Shown: positions 17,285 to 27,021 of the stretch, one piece after another
Layout of the letters: each line of letters starts with the position of its first letter
Position numbering within the stretch: position 1 is the stretch's first letter
NCBI RefSeq assembly: GCF_009728935.1
Contig: NZ_CP034235.1
Span: 5,779,501-5,843,500 of the forward strand
DNA from: Paenibacillus psychroresistens
Lineage (GTDB): Bacteria > Bacillota > Bacilli > Paenibacillales > NBRC-103111
DNA: 64,000 nucleotides
Reading direction: 5' to 3'
Translations under genes and position numbers: made by a program
Notes under the pieces: model-generated
Seen by the model: only the letters and a program-made list of their open reading frames with translations
What the model was told of the DNA's origin: nothing
The model's database searches: none

Positions 17285-18136
17285 TCACCCTTTTATACCC
17301 GTCGTTACAATCCCCTCCACTATAAAGCGTTGTCCAATAAAGAATGTAAGCAAAACCGGAAGAATAAACATTAGTCCTGCTGCTACAGAAACAGGCTGAA
17401 TGATAAGCTTGGTATCAGCTACAAAGTAACCAATTGAACCTAGGGCTGTCGCGAGATTATAGTGCTCCTGACTCATAAATAAGAAGGGAGTGAAATTATC
17501 GCTCCAATTCCATTGGAAGGTAATGATCGCAACGGTAGCAACAACAGGTAATGAAAGCGGCAAAAAGATACTCCAATACGTACGAAATATCGAGCAGCCA
17601 TCGATTCGAGCAGCTTCCTCCAGCTCCTTGGGAATAGTAGAAAAAAATTGCCGATAGAAGAAGACAAAGTATGCCGAACCATTACCAACCCCGCCGCCAA
17701 TTCCCCAAATCAGCCAAGGCAAAAAGCTATTTAATAAATGTAATTTATGAAATAAGATATAGGTTGGGATCTGCGTAATAATACCAGGTACCATTAATGT
17801 AGATAAAACCAATAGGAACAAGAAATTTCGCCCAGGTACTTGAATTCTAGCAAAAGCATATCCTACCAACCCACTGGTAAACGTTGCGGTGAAGACTACA
17901 ATAGCGCATAAAATAATAGAATTTTTAGTATACAACCAAAAATCGATCATCGTAGTTGCAAATTTATAGTTTTCCCAGTTGAAGCCTCTCGGTATAAGTC
18001 CCGGTATCGCATTCCAAGAATTTAATGAATTTATTAAAGATAGGTAAACCGGAAATATAAAAAGCAGAGCACAGAAAATGACTATCAAGTAAATGAATCC
18101 AGAAGGAGCTTTGTTCGCTGTTGTTGCTCTCATCAC
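17285..18136 (-). CDS. sugar ABC transporter permease, MalG type
   Basis: This 283-residue inner-membrane protein has about six hydrophobic segments and the EAA loop EAARIDGCSIFRTYWSIFLP (about residues 185-204) that contacts the ATPase. It ends in IKG-like residues typical of CUT1 MalG permeases. It overlaps the upstream permease gene by four bases. No ATPase gene is present in the set, as usual in Firmicutes where one MsmX-type ATPase serves many importers. Confidence 0.9.
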   Translation of the reverse strand: MMRATTANKAPSGFIYLIVIFCALLFIFPVYLSLINSLNSWNAIPGLIPRGFNWENYKFATTMIDFWLYTKNSIILCAIVVFTATFTSGLVGYAFARIQVPGRNFLFLLVLSTLMVPGIITQIPTYILFHKLHLLNSFLPWLIWGIGGGVGNGSAYFVFFYRQFFSTIPKELEEAARIDGCSIFRTYWSIFLPLSLPVVATVAIITFQWNWSDNFTPFLFMSQEHYNLATALGSIGYFVADTKLIIQPVSVAAGLMFILPVLLTFFIGQRFIVEGIVTTGIKG

Positions 18137-19038
18137 TTGCCCTCCTGATCGGTTTCATAGTGAACCCAATATCGGCTCGTAGTAAATACAATAATCGATA
18201 AAACTAAGATAACGACAAACATCACCCATAATAATGCCATTCCATAGGCATACCGTTGTGTTGCCATAATAACCTGAACAGCATGAACCGCATACAGATA
18301 TAGCGGCTCAATAGGGCGAACCAGCAGCTGGTCGCTAGTTAAGAGAATAGGTTGTATAAAGACCTGTAAAGAGCCAATAATTCCTGTAATTATATTGAAG
18401 AATATAACCGGTGTCATTAACGGAACGGTAATGCGAGTTAGGCGCTGAAAGGCAGATGCTCCATCGATCGAAGCGGCCTCATACATTTCGTTTGGAATTC
18501 CTTTTAGACCTGCCAAATTAATTATGATTCCATTCCCGCATCCCCAGAGCAGCAAAACGATTAAGGTGAACGTCGCATGGTCATAATCCAACCAATTGAT
18601 CGTCGGGATATGCAAGCTCGTGAAAATGGAATTCAAGATCCCATCGTTCCCTGCAAAAATAAACTTAAACATTAATACAGTGGATATAGCAGGAACAACG
18701 GAAGGAAGATAAAAAATCGTCCGATAGATTCCGCCTCCACGGAGCTTTCGATTTAATAGTAAAGCTAGCAGAAACGCGATTGCTGTACCTAAAGGAACAC
18801 CAATTGCGGTAATCTTAAGTGTTCTTCCCATCGCATGTAAGGCATCGGAATCGGTAAACACCAGCTTGTAATTATGCCAGCCCATGAATTTCAAATTGTT
18901 CATATTGAAACCGTAATAATTCGTAAAGCTAAGATACAGTCCATAAAGCAGCGGGATCAAACTTAATAGGATAAATACAATAAACCAAGGGGAAATCATC
19001 AGATAAAAGGCAATTATTTTGCGAGTTTTTTCTTTCAT
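18133..19038 (-). CDS. sugar ABC transporter permease, MalF type
   Basis: A 301-residue permease with six membrane segments (first at residues 10-32) and the EAA loop EAASIDGASAFQRLTRITVP. The start is set at ATG 19038, which follows AAGGAG at good spacing, rather than the GTG three codons earlier. It pairs with the overlapping MalG-type gene and the solute-binding protein upstream to make an importer of the CUT1 family. Confidence 0.9.
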   Translation of the reverse strand: MKEKTRKIIAFYLMISPWFIVFILLSLIPLLYGLYLSFTNYYGFNMNNLKFMGWHNYKLVFTDSDALHAMGRTLKITAIGVPLGTAIAFLLALLLNRKLRGGGIYRTIFYLPSVVPAISTVLMFKFIFAGNDGILNSIFTSLHIPTINWLDYDHATFTLIVLLLWGCGNGIIINLAGLKGIPNEMYEAASIDGASAFQRLTRITVPLMTPVIFFNIITGIIGSLQVFIQPILLTSDQLLVRPIEPLYLYAVHAVQVIMATQRYAYGMALLWVMFVVILVLSIIVFTTSRYWVHYETDQEGK

Positions 19039-19059
19039 GCAGGCCACTCCTTAAGTAAA

Positions 19060-19087
19060 GGGGAGAGTTCTATGATAAACTCTCCCC
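19060..19087 (-). promoter_or_regulatory. intercistronic stem-loop
   Basis: GGGGAGAGTT and AACTCTCCCC form a perfect 10-bp stem between the solute-binding protein and permease genes, without a T-run. Such stems commonly protect the abundant binding-protein message and lower permease expression. Confidence 0.6.
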
Positions 19088-19101
19088 CATCATCTATTTA
19101 A

Positions 19102-20526
19102 TTAATTCATTGCATTTTTAGCTTCTGTAATGGCAACATTAGCGTCTTTGGTCATTCCTTTGACAGCATCATCAATGTTTGATTTTCCAAAATAGAGCGG
19201 GTTGACATATTTATCGAATATTCCCCAGCCACCGCCTGAAAGATAAGGATTAACGGGTAAGAAATCACCTGAATATTTAAGCTCATCTTGAAGCACCGCG
19301 TATACTGCTTTATCAAAATCGGTTTCTTGCGGCAATAGGCTCATCTTGCTTGTGAATGCTGGCAAACCCCAACCTGTTTTAGCCCGATCATCTGCAGGCT
19401 TCCCTGCGAAAAACCATTCAAAGAATGTCCATGCTTCTTTAGGATGTTTAGATGCTTTGTTAATGATGGCTCCAGTTGCCCCTCCTGTTGGAGAAACCCT
19501 TTTGCCTCCTGGTGCCAATGGAGCAGGCATCATCCCGAAATCACTTAAATGTGTTTTGGAGTTATCATTAGAACGAAGCGCACCACTATACCAATAACCA
19601 TTAATCAACATCCCTAATTTATTCTGTGTAAAGAGATCGCCGCCTGAAATTTTATCTCCGTTTACTGAGTTTGGACCAATATTGCTTTTAACCGCATCCA
19701 CCCACATGGCGATAAAATCTTTGACTGCTTGATTGTTAAAATCCATAGAAGAATTATCTGGTGCGTTAATCGCAACACCTGCACTTGCTAAATAATCCAG
19801 CATGATATTAAAGTTAGGCTCTGTTTTACCCCACTCGGTAGCAGCCAGCCCATATTGCTTGCCTTTAATCGTCAATTTCTTAGCTAATGCCATGATCTCT
19901 GGCCATGTTAAAGGAATTGTCGGATCTGGAAGCGCAACTCCTGCTGCTTCGAATACTTTTTTGTTATACCAGATGGTGTAATCGCTGCTCCAATCCTTGG
20001 GTAACCCATAGATCGGGCCTTTTCCAATGGTTTGGCCATCAAAACGGAATACATTATCTATATCCATTAAATCATCTTTATTGATAACCGTGCTTGCGTT
20101 AATTTGTTCTGTAAGATCCATTGCGATTCCCTTAATTACGTAGCCTCCCGTTTCGAAAGCCCCTGAAATCCGTAAGACATCCGGCGCGTCGCCAGTTGCT
20201 AATTGGGCAGCTAATTTCGTCGCATCCAGCTCTACAATTTCTATTTTTATATTAGGGTTTGCCTGCTCAAATTCTGCGATTTGATCCTTGGACAATTCCC
20301 CGTTTGTAATACTGGTCTTGATTGTAACGATCTCAGCGGGAGCTGCTGGCTCTGCTGTTGGAGCTTCAGTCGCAGTTGGTTCGGCGGTTGCTGCTGTAGT
20401 TGCCGCAGCTGTTGCAGCAGCAGTCTCAGGTGCAGCCGAGCTTGAAGAATTGGAATTACCTCCGCAGCCTGCCAGCAAGACGAACACTAAAGCTGTAATT
20501 GTCATTAAAGAAACTGTTTTTTTCAT
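19102..20526 (-). CDS. extracellular sugar-binding lipoprotein
   Basis: The 474-residue protein has a lipoprotein signal with lipobox LAGC (Cys about residue 21), an Ala/Thr/Glu-rich tether to residue 65, then a family 1 solute-binding fold (ELSKDQIAEFEQANPNIKIEIVELD ... GDAPDVLRISGAF ... WTFFEWFFAG). It delivers a sugar or glycoside to the two permeases downstream. A candidate cre site lies in the 119-base gap to the kinase gene, so it probably has its own glucose-repressed promoter besides read-through. Confidence 0.9.
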   Translation of the reverse strand: MKKTVSLMTITALVFVLLAGCGGNSNSSSSAAPETAAATAAATTAATAEPTATEAPTAEPAAPAEIVTIKTSITNGELSKDQIAEFEQANPNIKIEIVELDATKLAAQLATGDAPDVLRISGAFETGGYVIKGIAMDLTEQINASTVINKDDLMDIDNVFRFDGQTIGKGPIYGLPKDWSSDYTIWYNKKVFEAAGVALPDPTIPLTWPEIMALAKKLTIKGKQYGLAATEWGKTEPNFNIMLDYLASAGVAINAPDNSSMDFNNQAVKDFIAMWVDAVKSNIGPNSVNGDKISGGDLFTQNKLGMLINGYWYSGALRSNDNSKTHLSDFGMMPAPLAPGGKRVSPTGGATGAIINKASKHPKEAWTFFEWFFAGKPADDRAKTGWGLPAFTSKMSLLPQETDFDKAVYAVLQDELKYSGDFLPVNPYLSGGGWGIFDKYVNPLYFGKSNIDDAVKGMTKDANVAITEAKNAMN

Positions 20527-20588
20527 TCTTTTTCCCCCTCAAATAATTAGAAGCCAATCACTTCCTGTCTTTAAGAATACAGCCAATA

Positions 20589-20603
20589 TGTAAGCGTTTG
20601 TAT
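20589..20603. promoter_or_regulatory. candidate CcpA cre site upstream of binding protein
   Basis: ATGTAAGCGTTTGTA fits the cre consensus with one mismatch, 63 bases upstream of the binding-protein start codon. Nearly the same sequence overlaps the GH130 promoter at 59378. Confidence 0.55.
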
Positions 20604-20645
20604 GGGGTAAAGCTCTAATTTGTATGGTATTTCTACGGTGTTTAT

Positions 20646-23453
20646 CTAGAAGGATTCCTTTTCGATAGCTAGCGGAAATTCCAATTTAATTACGGTCCCT
20701 TTCATTAATTGGCTGCTCACCACCATCGACATTTGATCTTTATAGAATAACTTCAAACGATGATAGACATTTTTCAAGCCTATTCCGCTGTCTTCCCCGC
20801 TTAAGTCGCCAAGCTCTCGTTCCATCTCGGCTCTCAATCTTTGTAAGGTCTCGTCGTTCATCCCAATTCCATTATCACTCAATAGAATTTGAATCCGATC
20901 GCCCTGAATAGCAGCTGAAATACGAATAATTCCACCTGACTCCCATCCAACAAAACCATGTTTAATTGAATTTTCGATAATCGGCTGAATAATAAACTTC
21001 AAGGTTGGAATTCCTCTTAATTCCTGTGGAACGTTAATTTCCGCAAGGAAGCTATTGCCGAAACGAATTTGTTGAATCGTGATATAGTTTATGGCATGCA
21101 TCAATTCCTTGTCCAATTCAACCACATTAGAACCTTTGGAAATGCTGTAACGGAATAAATCTGCTAGTGCGCTGACAAGTGTACTGATTTCGTGATTGCC
21201 ACTCTTCATACTTCGCATGTTAATAGCTTCCAAGGTATTGTATAGAAAGTGTGGATTAATCTGCGCTTGCAGCATCTGCAGCTCGGCTCGCGTTTTCATT
21301 GAAATCAAATCGTTTTCCCTCATTTTGTTATTAGCGTTTTCCTCCATGATGCTCATGTTCTGCCGGATGGTTTGATCGAGCTGTTCGATCATGCCGTTAT
21401 AGCTTTTAATAATGCCGCCTATCTCATTATCCTCGTTGTAAGCGACCCTTTGTGCGAAGTCACCCGCTCCTACCGCCAGCATCGTATCCTTCAATTGCTT
21501 TACCGGCTTTACTAGAATTTCCGCGATTATGAATGCAGCCGCCATGGATAACAGAAATACGATGAACATGATTAACAGAAACTGCTCTTGATAAACCCGA
21601 TTTTTTTCAATGATTTCATTGTTAATATAACTGATCGAAATTCGCCAATTTGTGTTTGGAATGACTTGCGTAAATCGATACTGCTTCGCCGGATTTGATT
21701 CAGTTAAAACCCGCGACTGATAAATTATTTTACCGGTAGTGTCAGAAATATAATAGGAAGCGTTGATCAGCCCTGACTCAACATTCTGAAAAATCGATTG
21801 TTTTGGAACTAACAGCAAATAGGTTACTACATTGGTATCACTATTAGGCTCTATCCGTTTCACGAGCGCTGCTGAAGTATGGTTGAATATATCTTTATAA
21901 TTCGAGACCCAGTAGGAGTCTTCCCTATTTTGCAGGTATCCGGGGTTCGTATTAAAAATGTCCTTATTATTCGAAAAGATAGAGGAGTAAATACAAATTC
22001 CCCTTTCATCCAGCAGCACAAAATAAGAGACATCATTTAGTCCGGGGAATATCGAAAGGTTGATCGCTTTCGGAGCATTCGAGCCTGGCTGATAGGAATT
22101 CATATCGGTTATATAATTCTGAAACTGCTTGCTTACTGAAATTCCGTTCAAGATATTCTCCATAGATCTTACTCCATTTTGAATGCTTGCTACTGTATAT
22201 TGACCGATTGTTTCCATTGAATTTTTCATCTCTTTTTGCACATCCTGTGTCAGAAAGCGGGAATAGAGAATTCCATCTGAAATCGCAGGTATACTTACCG
22301 CAGTCAATAAAACCAGAATTAATTTATTACGCATGGAGATAGAATGAAAGCCCTTTTTGATCAAATTCTCAGGTAACGAACGCAGCACCATTTCATTAGT
22401 AATCGACTGATTTTTAAGTTTTTTAGAAATAATCCTGAACGGTTTAAATACCTTTCTTAGATAGAACAAGCTGATAAATAAGGTTACTAACAGGGTTAAC
22501 AAAGATAACCCCACCATTTTGAACAGCAGGGTATAGCGAACTAGATAGGATGAGTTTTGCACCTCTGTATGAATGGCTCTAAGCTGAAACGGCGAAAGCT
22601 CTTTAACCGTGTTAGTGTACAAAAGATTAGAAGCGGCTGTGCTGCTGCTTTCTTTGCCAATATCCTGAAGAATGGCTTCATCCTTGATGTTTGACCATAG
22701 AATATTGTTCTGAGCATTGACGACAGAAAAAAGCGATTCACTATCGTTTTTAGAATGTGGCATAGCCTGTTGAAAAAAATTATCTTTCAAAACAATGACA
22801 ATAAAAACTCCGTTTTCATTACCGTTAGTTAGTATTAAATGGTTCTTCAAGTTGGAAATGAATGAATTCAGTTGATCCAAGTTGGCTTTGTTCAGCAGCG
22901 GGTAATCTGTTCGATAAAGCTTTGTGAAGTCATCTTCCTGATAGTATGTAAATTGATCATGATCTGCGATAAAAAGACTGTCCAGCTTTGAATAGCCGAG
23001 GACGTCCATTTGAATGTCAGTCAATTCCTCAAACTGCGAGGATTCGGTCACTTTGCGAAACGACTTCTGATTAACATCTTTGCCGATAAAATAGATGGAG
23101 CTAATGATTTCTGTAGACAAATTTAATGTATCGAGTTTCCTCAAGAGCTTTTGTTTTTCCTGATTTACTATCTCATCTTCACGCAGGTTCATCAGATCTT
23201 TAAAGAAATCACTGAATTCAGGTGTTTGCAGCAGCAGCAATAAATTGTTAACGTCATTTAATTGATAAAGCAGGCTTTGCTGAAATTGATTCAGCACCTC
23301 AGCTGCTCGTTTCTTATTCATACTGTTATCAATAGAGCTAGCATAAGATATACCGATATAAACTAGAACAATCTGCGCGACAAGGGTCAGCATAACAGAT
23401 AGCATAACAATTCGATTCAGAGTTGGACTAAGCTTGCTTAGCTTTTTCTTCAA
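20646..23453 (-). CDS. YesM-type sensor histidine kinase with doubled sensor region
   Basis: At 935 residues this is far longer than the usual 580-600 for the family. Four membrane helices are visible (about 13-36, 310-332, 376-398 and 624-646), framing two separate extracellular regions (37-309 and 399-623); the second resembles a dCache sensor. HAMP (about 647-700), His_kinase with QINPHFLYNT (His735) and an HATPase domain (PIIENSIKHG, LSDNGIGM, SGIGLKN) follow. Stop and start of this gene and the response regulator upstream are two bases apart, so they form a pair controlling the adjacent importer. The first region plus helix 2 ends in an incomplete HAMP-like stretch, as if two kinase N-termini had been fused. 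Confidence 0.9.
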   Translation of the reverse strand: MKKKLSKLSPTLNRIVMLSVMLTLVAQIVLVYIGISYASSIDNSMNKKRAAEVLNQFQQSLLYQLNDVNNLLLLLQTPEFSDFFKDLMNLREDEIVNQEKQKLLRKLDTLNLSTEIISSIYFIGKDVNQKSFRKVTESSQFEELTDIQMDVLGYSKLDSLFIADHDQFTYYQEDDFTKLYRTDYPLLNKANLDQLNSFISNLKNHLILTNGNENGVFIVIVLKDNFFQQAMPHSKNDSESLFSVVNAQNNILWSNIKDEAILQDIGKESSSTAASNLLYTNTVKELSPFQLRAIHTEVQNSSYLVRYTLLFKMVGLSLLTLLVTLFISLFYLRKVFKPFRIISKKLKNQSITNEMVLRSLPENLIKKGFHSISMRNKLILVLLTAVSIPAISDGILYSRFLTQDVQKEMKNSMETIGQYTVASIQNGVRSMENILNGISVSKQFQNYITDMNSYQPGSNAPKAINLSIFPGLNDVSYFVLLDERGICIYSSIFSNNKDIFNTNPGYLQNREDSYWVSNYKDIFNHTSAALVKRIEPNSDTNVVTYLLLVPKQSIFQNVESGLINASYYISDTTGKIIYQSRVLTESNPAKQYRFTQVIPNTNWRISISYINNEIIEKNRVYQEQFLLIMFIVFLLSMAAAFIIAEILVKPVKQLKDTMLAVGAGDFAQRVAYNEDNEIGGIIKSYNGMIEQLDQTIRQNMSIMEENANNKMRENDLISMKTRAELQMLQAQINPHFLYNTLEAINMRSMKSGNHEISTLVSALADLFRYSISKGSNVVELDKELMHAINYITIQQIRFGNSFLAEINVPQELRGIPTLKFIIQPIIENSIKHGFVGWESGGIIRISAAIQGDRIQILLSDNGIGMNDETLQRLRAEMERELGDLSGEDSGIGLKNVYHRLKLFYKDQMSMVVSSQLMKGTVIKLEFPLAIEKESF

Positions 23454-23455
23454 TG

Positions 23456-24787
23456 CTAGCCCCCCTGAATCTGTTTAAATTTGCCCCTGTATTCATTTGG
23501 CGTTTTTCCGGTGAATTTTTTGAATACTTCTGAGAAATATGCCGGGTCGGAATAACCAACCATCTCTACGATTTCATAAACCTTCACATTGGCTTCTTTT
23601 AATAAATCAACAGCTTTGCTCATACGCAGAGAGGTTAGAAACTTTAAATAAGTCACCCCAGTCTCTTTAAATAACGCAGATAGATGACTTTGTGATATAT
23701 AAACATGCTCCGCGACTTCCTTAAGAGTAATACTGCGATGATAGTGGTCGACTATAAATTGCTTAGCTAGTACCAAAATCATGCTATTCTGCTCAATACC
23801 CATTTCATTAAGCGGCTGGATATTCTGTTTGATTATTGTATTTGGTGTTTTCTGATTTAACGCGGAATCGTCATCTGACTGGAAATAACAGATGGAAGAC
23901 TCCTGTTTATTGCCGTTCAAGGTACGTTCAGCCGATCGCGCAGATAAACGAATATCTGTCGGCTGCTCCACGGTGCGTCCAATTCCTATAGAAAAGGTAG
24001 ATTTGAACAAACCCATATATTTAAGCCACTGAGAGAGTGTGTTTCTAAAATTATCATGTGAATCATGCTTTGTAGAAAGAAGGTAAAATTCAGCGGTAGC
24101 TTTATTAACTAAATGGTATCCCAGCCCTGAGCTATCCCAGATATCATGGAGTATATTATCCAGTGAAAATACCAAAAGCCTTAATTCACGTTCCGAGATC
24201 CTCTGTTCTTGCAAGGAAAGGCGGTCTAAGCGAAATAGGGCTACTGTATAACAATTACTATCAAGCAATACCTCGGCTTCTGAACTCATTTGTTCCATAT
24301 CATAAGCTGAAACCTCAGCATGAATAAGCTGGCGGATAAAGTCATCGCGCAGCACTTGGGTCAGCTGCTCTTCCTTGCGCTTCAGCACGGCTGTCCGATA
24401 TTCAACTTGTTTCTTCTCATCTAGCTTGTTAACTAATAATCCCAATGACTGGGAAAGTGAAGGGAAATGAACAGGCTTCAGCAAATAATCCGTTGCCCCA
24501 TATTGAATGGCTTTCTGAGCAAATTCAAAATCGCTATGACCAGATAGAATGATCACATGGATGAACGGATACTGTCGTTTCAATATTTCAATCAATTCAA
24601 TTCCGCTCATAAACGGCATGCGAATATCCGTCATAATAATATCTACAGGCTGCTCAGCAACAAACTGAAGCGCTTCCAATCCATGTGCACAGCACCCGAC
24701 AACCTGTAAACTTAAAGACTCCCACGGCCAAGCGATTAATCCATCACGGATTTCTTTCTCATCATCGACAATGAGTACTTTATACAT
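23456..24787 (-). CDS. YesN-type response regulator
   Basis: A 443-residue protein. The receiver domain (MYKVLIVDDEKE..., phospho-Asp in IMTDIRMPFMSG) is followed by a long middle region and a C-terminal AraC helix-turn-helix pair (ITLKEVAEHVYISQSHLSALFKE ... VGYSDPAYFSEVFKKFTGKTPNEYR). The start is taken as ATG 24787 after GAGGTG. It lies between the nucleoside hydrolase gene and its partner kinase with very short gaps, so it is cotranscribed. It probably activates the binding protein promoter. Confidence 0.92.
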   Translation of the reverse strand: MYKVLIVDDEKEIRDGLIAWPWESLSLQVVGCCAHGLEALQFVAEQPVDIIMTDIRMPFMSGIELIEILKRQYPFIHVIILSGHSDFEFAQKAIQYGATDYLLKPVHFPSLSQSLGLLVNKLDEKKQVEYRTAVLKRKEEQLTQVLRDDFIRQLIHAEVSAYDMEQMSSEAEVLLDSNCYTVALFRLDRLSLQEQRISERELRLLVFSLDNILHDIWDSSGLGYHLVNKATAEFYLLSTKHDSHDNFRNTLSQWLKYMGLFKSTFSIGIGRTVEQPTDIRLSARSAERTLNGNKQESSICYFQSDDDSALNQKTPNTIIKQNIQPLNEMGIEQNSMILVLAKQFIVDHYHRSITLKEVAEHVYISQSHLSALFKETGVTYLKFLTSLRMSKAVDLLKEANVKVYEIVEMVGYSDPAYFSEVFKKFTGKTPNEYRGKFKQIQGG

Positions 24788-24812
24788 AGCTTTCACCTCA
24801 CTAATAGCCTAA

Positions 24813-25751
24813 TTATAGCTTAACAGAAAGCAGTCTATTGAGGAAGAAATCTATAAAAGATTGGCTGTCTACAGCTTTAGCCACCTGTATAACAGAGCGT
24901 TCTGCTTGCATCTCCGCACCCGCAATTAATTGGTCTTCGCGATTTCGATCTGTTCGATTGAAGGTCAGGCCTCGTGTAGCTGTTCCGGCCAGTTCAATCG
25001 ATACAGCCTCACGCTCAAATTGTAAAAGCTCGCGACCAAAAATACCATAAACAGCTAAAGCATCATGCAAAATCGGGTATTTTCGCCCCTTATTATTTAT
25101 TTGCCATTGCTCGATTAGCTGCCATAGCAAACGGATAAGCGGAGAGTTCAATTCTGTTTTTAGCCGCTCTAGCTGCTCCCCATTCATTAGACACTGCTTA
25201 GTAACATCCAGACCCACAGCGTCGATTGGAATCCCCGATTGAAATACTATGTTCGCCGCTTCCGGATCGCAATAAATATTCCACTCTACATAATGAAAAT
25301 AATAGGCGCCGCCCATCATGACTATTCGTTTTAATTTCTGTTTTAATCGTGGTTCCTTCAACAAGGCAACAGCTACGTTGGTTAATGGACCGATCGTGAC
25401 TAAAGTAACCGCTTCGGGCGCATTCATAATACAATCAATCAGATAATCAACTGCATGAACGGAGCTGATTTCAAGCGTCCCCATCGTTTCCTCGCTATAT
25501 TGACAGGGAATAATTGTTTCATCTACAGGCTGATTCATAGGCTGGCCACAGCCTGCATAAACCGGTATCTGTCCAAAGCCAGCAGTTTGCAGCAAATTCA
25601 CTGCAATTCTCGCCCTTGCCTGCGTATTACCAAGTACAGTGGTCACGCCAAGTATATGAATCTCTGGGGAATGCAAGGCAAATGCAAGAGCCAAGGCATC
25701 ATCAATATCGTCACCAATGTCTGTATCGATAATAATATTCTCGCGATTCAT
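24813..25751 (-). CDS. inosine/uridine-type nucleoside hydrolase
   Basis: The 312-residue cytosolic enzyme has the N-terminal Asp cluster DTDIGDDIDDALAL (residues 9-22) that binds calcium and the ribose in IunH enzymes, VTIGPLTNVA, MMGGAYY, and PILHDALAV with the family His. These enzymes split the N-glycosidic bond of ribonucleosides to base and ribose. Here it is the gene between the ferredoxin and the response regulator, so its substrate may be a nucleoside or other N- or C-riboside imported by the linked transporter. AGAGGAG precedes ATG. Confidence 0.9.
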   Translation of the reverse strand: MNRENIIIDTDIGDDIDDALALAFALHSPEIHILGVTTVLGNTQARARIAVNLLQTAGFGQIPVYAGCGQPMNQPVDETIIPCQYSEETMGTLEISSVHAVDYLIDCIMNAPEAVTLVTIGPLTNVAVALLKEPRLKQKLKRIVMMGGAYYFHYVEWNIYCDPEAANIVFQSGIPIDAVGLDVTKQCLMNGEQLERLKTELNSPLIRLLWQLIEQWQINNKGRKYPILHDALAVYGIFGRELLQFEREAVSIELAGTATRGLTFNRTDRNREDQLIAGAEMQAERSVIQVAKAVDSQSFIDFFLNRLLSVKL

Positions 25752-25787
25752 TAGCCGCCTTCTCCTCTAATTTAATTTCCTATTCTG

Positions 25788-26063
25788 CTATGCCTTCTCC
25801 ATAATAACGTCACTTTGACAGGTGCTCATACAAATCAGCCGCTTTCCGACAGCTAACTCCTGATCAGAAATCAGGCAATAATCTGCATATTCCTGTTGAA
25901 TAGCACCTTCTTTTATTTCGAAGAGACACGTTCTACAGGTCCCATTGCGACAGCTATAAGATATATAAACACCTTGGCGGATGGCTGCATCTAGGATAAT
26001 TTCGTCCTTTTTAATTTCGAATGTTTGGTTGGATGGAAGCAGCTTGATTTGATAGCCAGACAT
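25788..26063 (-). CDS. 2Fe-2S plant-type ferredoxin
   Basis: A 91-residue protein with the pattern Cys38-X4-Cys43-X2-Cys46 and Cys78 (SCRNGTCRTC ... LICMS), the chloroplast-type [2Fe-2S] ferredoxin signature. It carries single electrons, normally to an oxygenase or desaturase. Its ATG directly follows the TAA of the PhyH gene, so the two are translationally coupled. Canonical PhyH oxygenases use 2-oxoglutarate and need no ferredoxin, so its partner is an open question; the ferritin-like protein at 29696 is one candidate. Confidence 0.9.
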   Translation of the reverse strand: MSGYQIKLLPSNQTFEIKKDEIILDAAIRQGVYISYSCRNGTCRTCLFEIKEGAIQQEYADYCLISDQELAVGKRLICMSTCQSDVIMEKA

Positions 26064-26912
26064 TTACTTCTTATTCTCAACAGCAGCAAATGAACCGATT
26101 TGATTCCAGATCGAGCCAAATGGGGTATCGCCTCCACGATTAGGCAGCTTAACCAGACCCACATCACAGCGCACAACACCGTGGTTACTGCCGCATATAA
26201 GTAATCCAGTATCATCAAACGTATTATCTGCTAATTGCTGTGCATCATCGGAGCGGTAAGAGAACACAATGCCTCTTCTTGGTTTACCAGATAAGTTAGC
26301 TTCAGAGCCATGCAGCGTCAACGCGTGATGAATACTGATTCCCCCAGCCCTCGGAGTAATATCGACAACCTCATAAGCAGGATTCGTCCAATATTTGCTC
26401 TCCTGACAAGCCGCAACAAAACGTCCATTTACCTCATGATTCAGAATCCCCAGCTTATGGCTGCCTTTGGTCATCGACATACAGCCGTTTTCTGGCGTAG
26501 CATCATCCAACATAATCATCACGGATAGTAGATCCGTATTAGTGTGCGGGTAGAAGGCATAATCCTGATGCCAAGGAAAAACACCTACACCCCGTGAAGG
26601 TGGCTTCGTTGCGAGCTTGGAATGCTGCAGCTGAATATCTGGCCCTAACAAAGGCTTAATCTTCTCAACAATTGCAGGATGCTTGGCAAGCTTTAGAAAA
26701 ATCGGGTGCAGCGAGGTTATCCCTAGGGCATGCACAGTTTTCGTCTCATAATCCTGTTGCGATCTTAAGGCGAGGATTTGCGGTTTTTCACAAGCTTGTC
26801 TTAATTCTTCCACTTCTTCTTGAGAAATTATATCGTTAAACACGAGAAAACCATCCTGCCAATATTCTTGAATTTCACTATCCGTTAGACCCACTACCTG
26901 CTCATTATGCAT
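26064..26912 (-). CDS. PhyH-family Fe(II)/2-oxoglutarate dioxygenase (second of pair)
   Basis: With ATG 26912 (after GGGGGAG, 7-base spacing) the protein has 282 residues. The metal triad is His115 and Asp117 (FPWHQDYAFY) with His201 (ALTLHGSEAN), and Arg212/213 for the 2-oxoglutarate carboxylate (KPRRGIVFSYR). PhyH enzymes hydroxylate alkyl carbons with release of CO2 and succinate. The gene lies between another PhyH gene and the ferredoxin. The usual annotation 'phytanoyl-CoA dioxygenase' describes the fold only; a sugar- or nucleoside-linked substrate is more likely in this context. Confidence 0.88.
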   Translation of the reverse strand: MHNEQVVGLTDSEIQEYWQDGFLVFNDIISQEEVEELRQACEKPQILALRSQQDYETKTVHALGITSLHPIFLKLAKHPAIVEKIKPLLGPDIQLQHSKLATKPPSRGVGVFPWHQDYAFYPHTNTDLLSVMIMLDDATPENGCMSMTKGSHKLGILNHEVNGRFVAACQESKYWTNPAYEVVDITPRAGGISIHHALTLHGSEANLSGKPRRGIVFSYRSDDAQQLADNTFDDTGLLICGSNHGVVRCDVGLVKLPNRGGDTPFGSIWNQIGSFAAVENKK

Positions 26913-27021
26913 GTTAACTCTCCCCCTAATTTTCGGTTTACCTTGCTCTCTTATCATAAAGCCAATAAACCGCTTCCAGATATAATCAACTAGGGGTAAA
27001 ATAACACGATTCGGTGATTAC

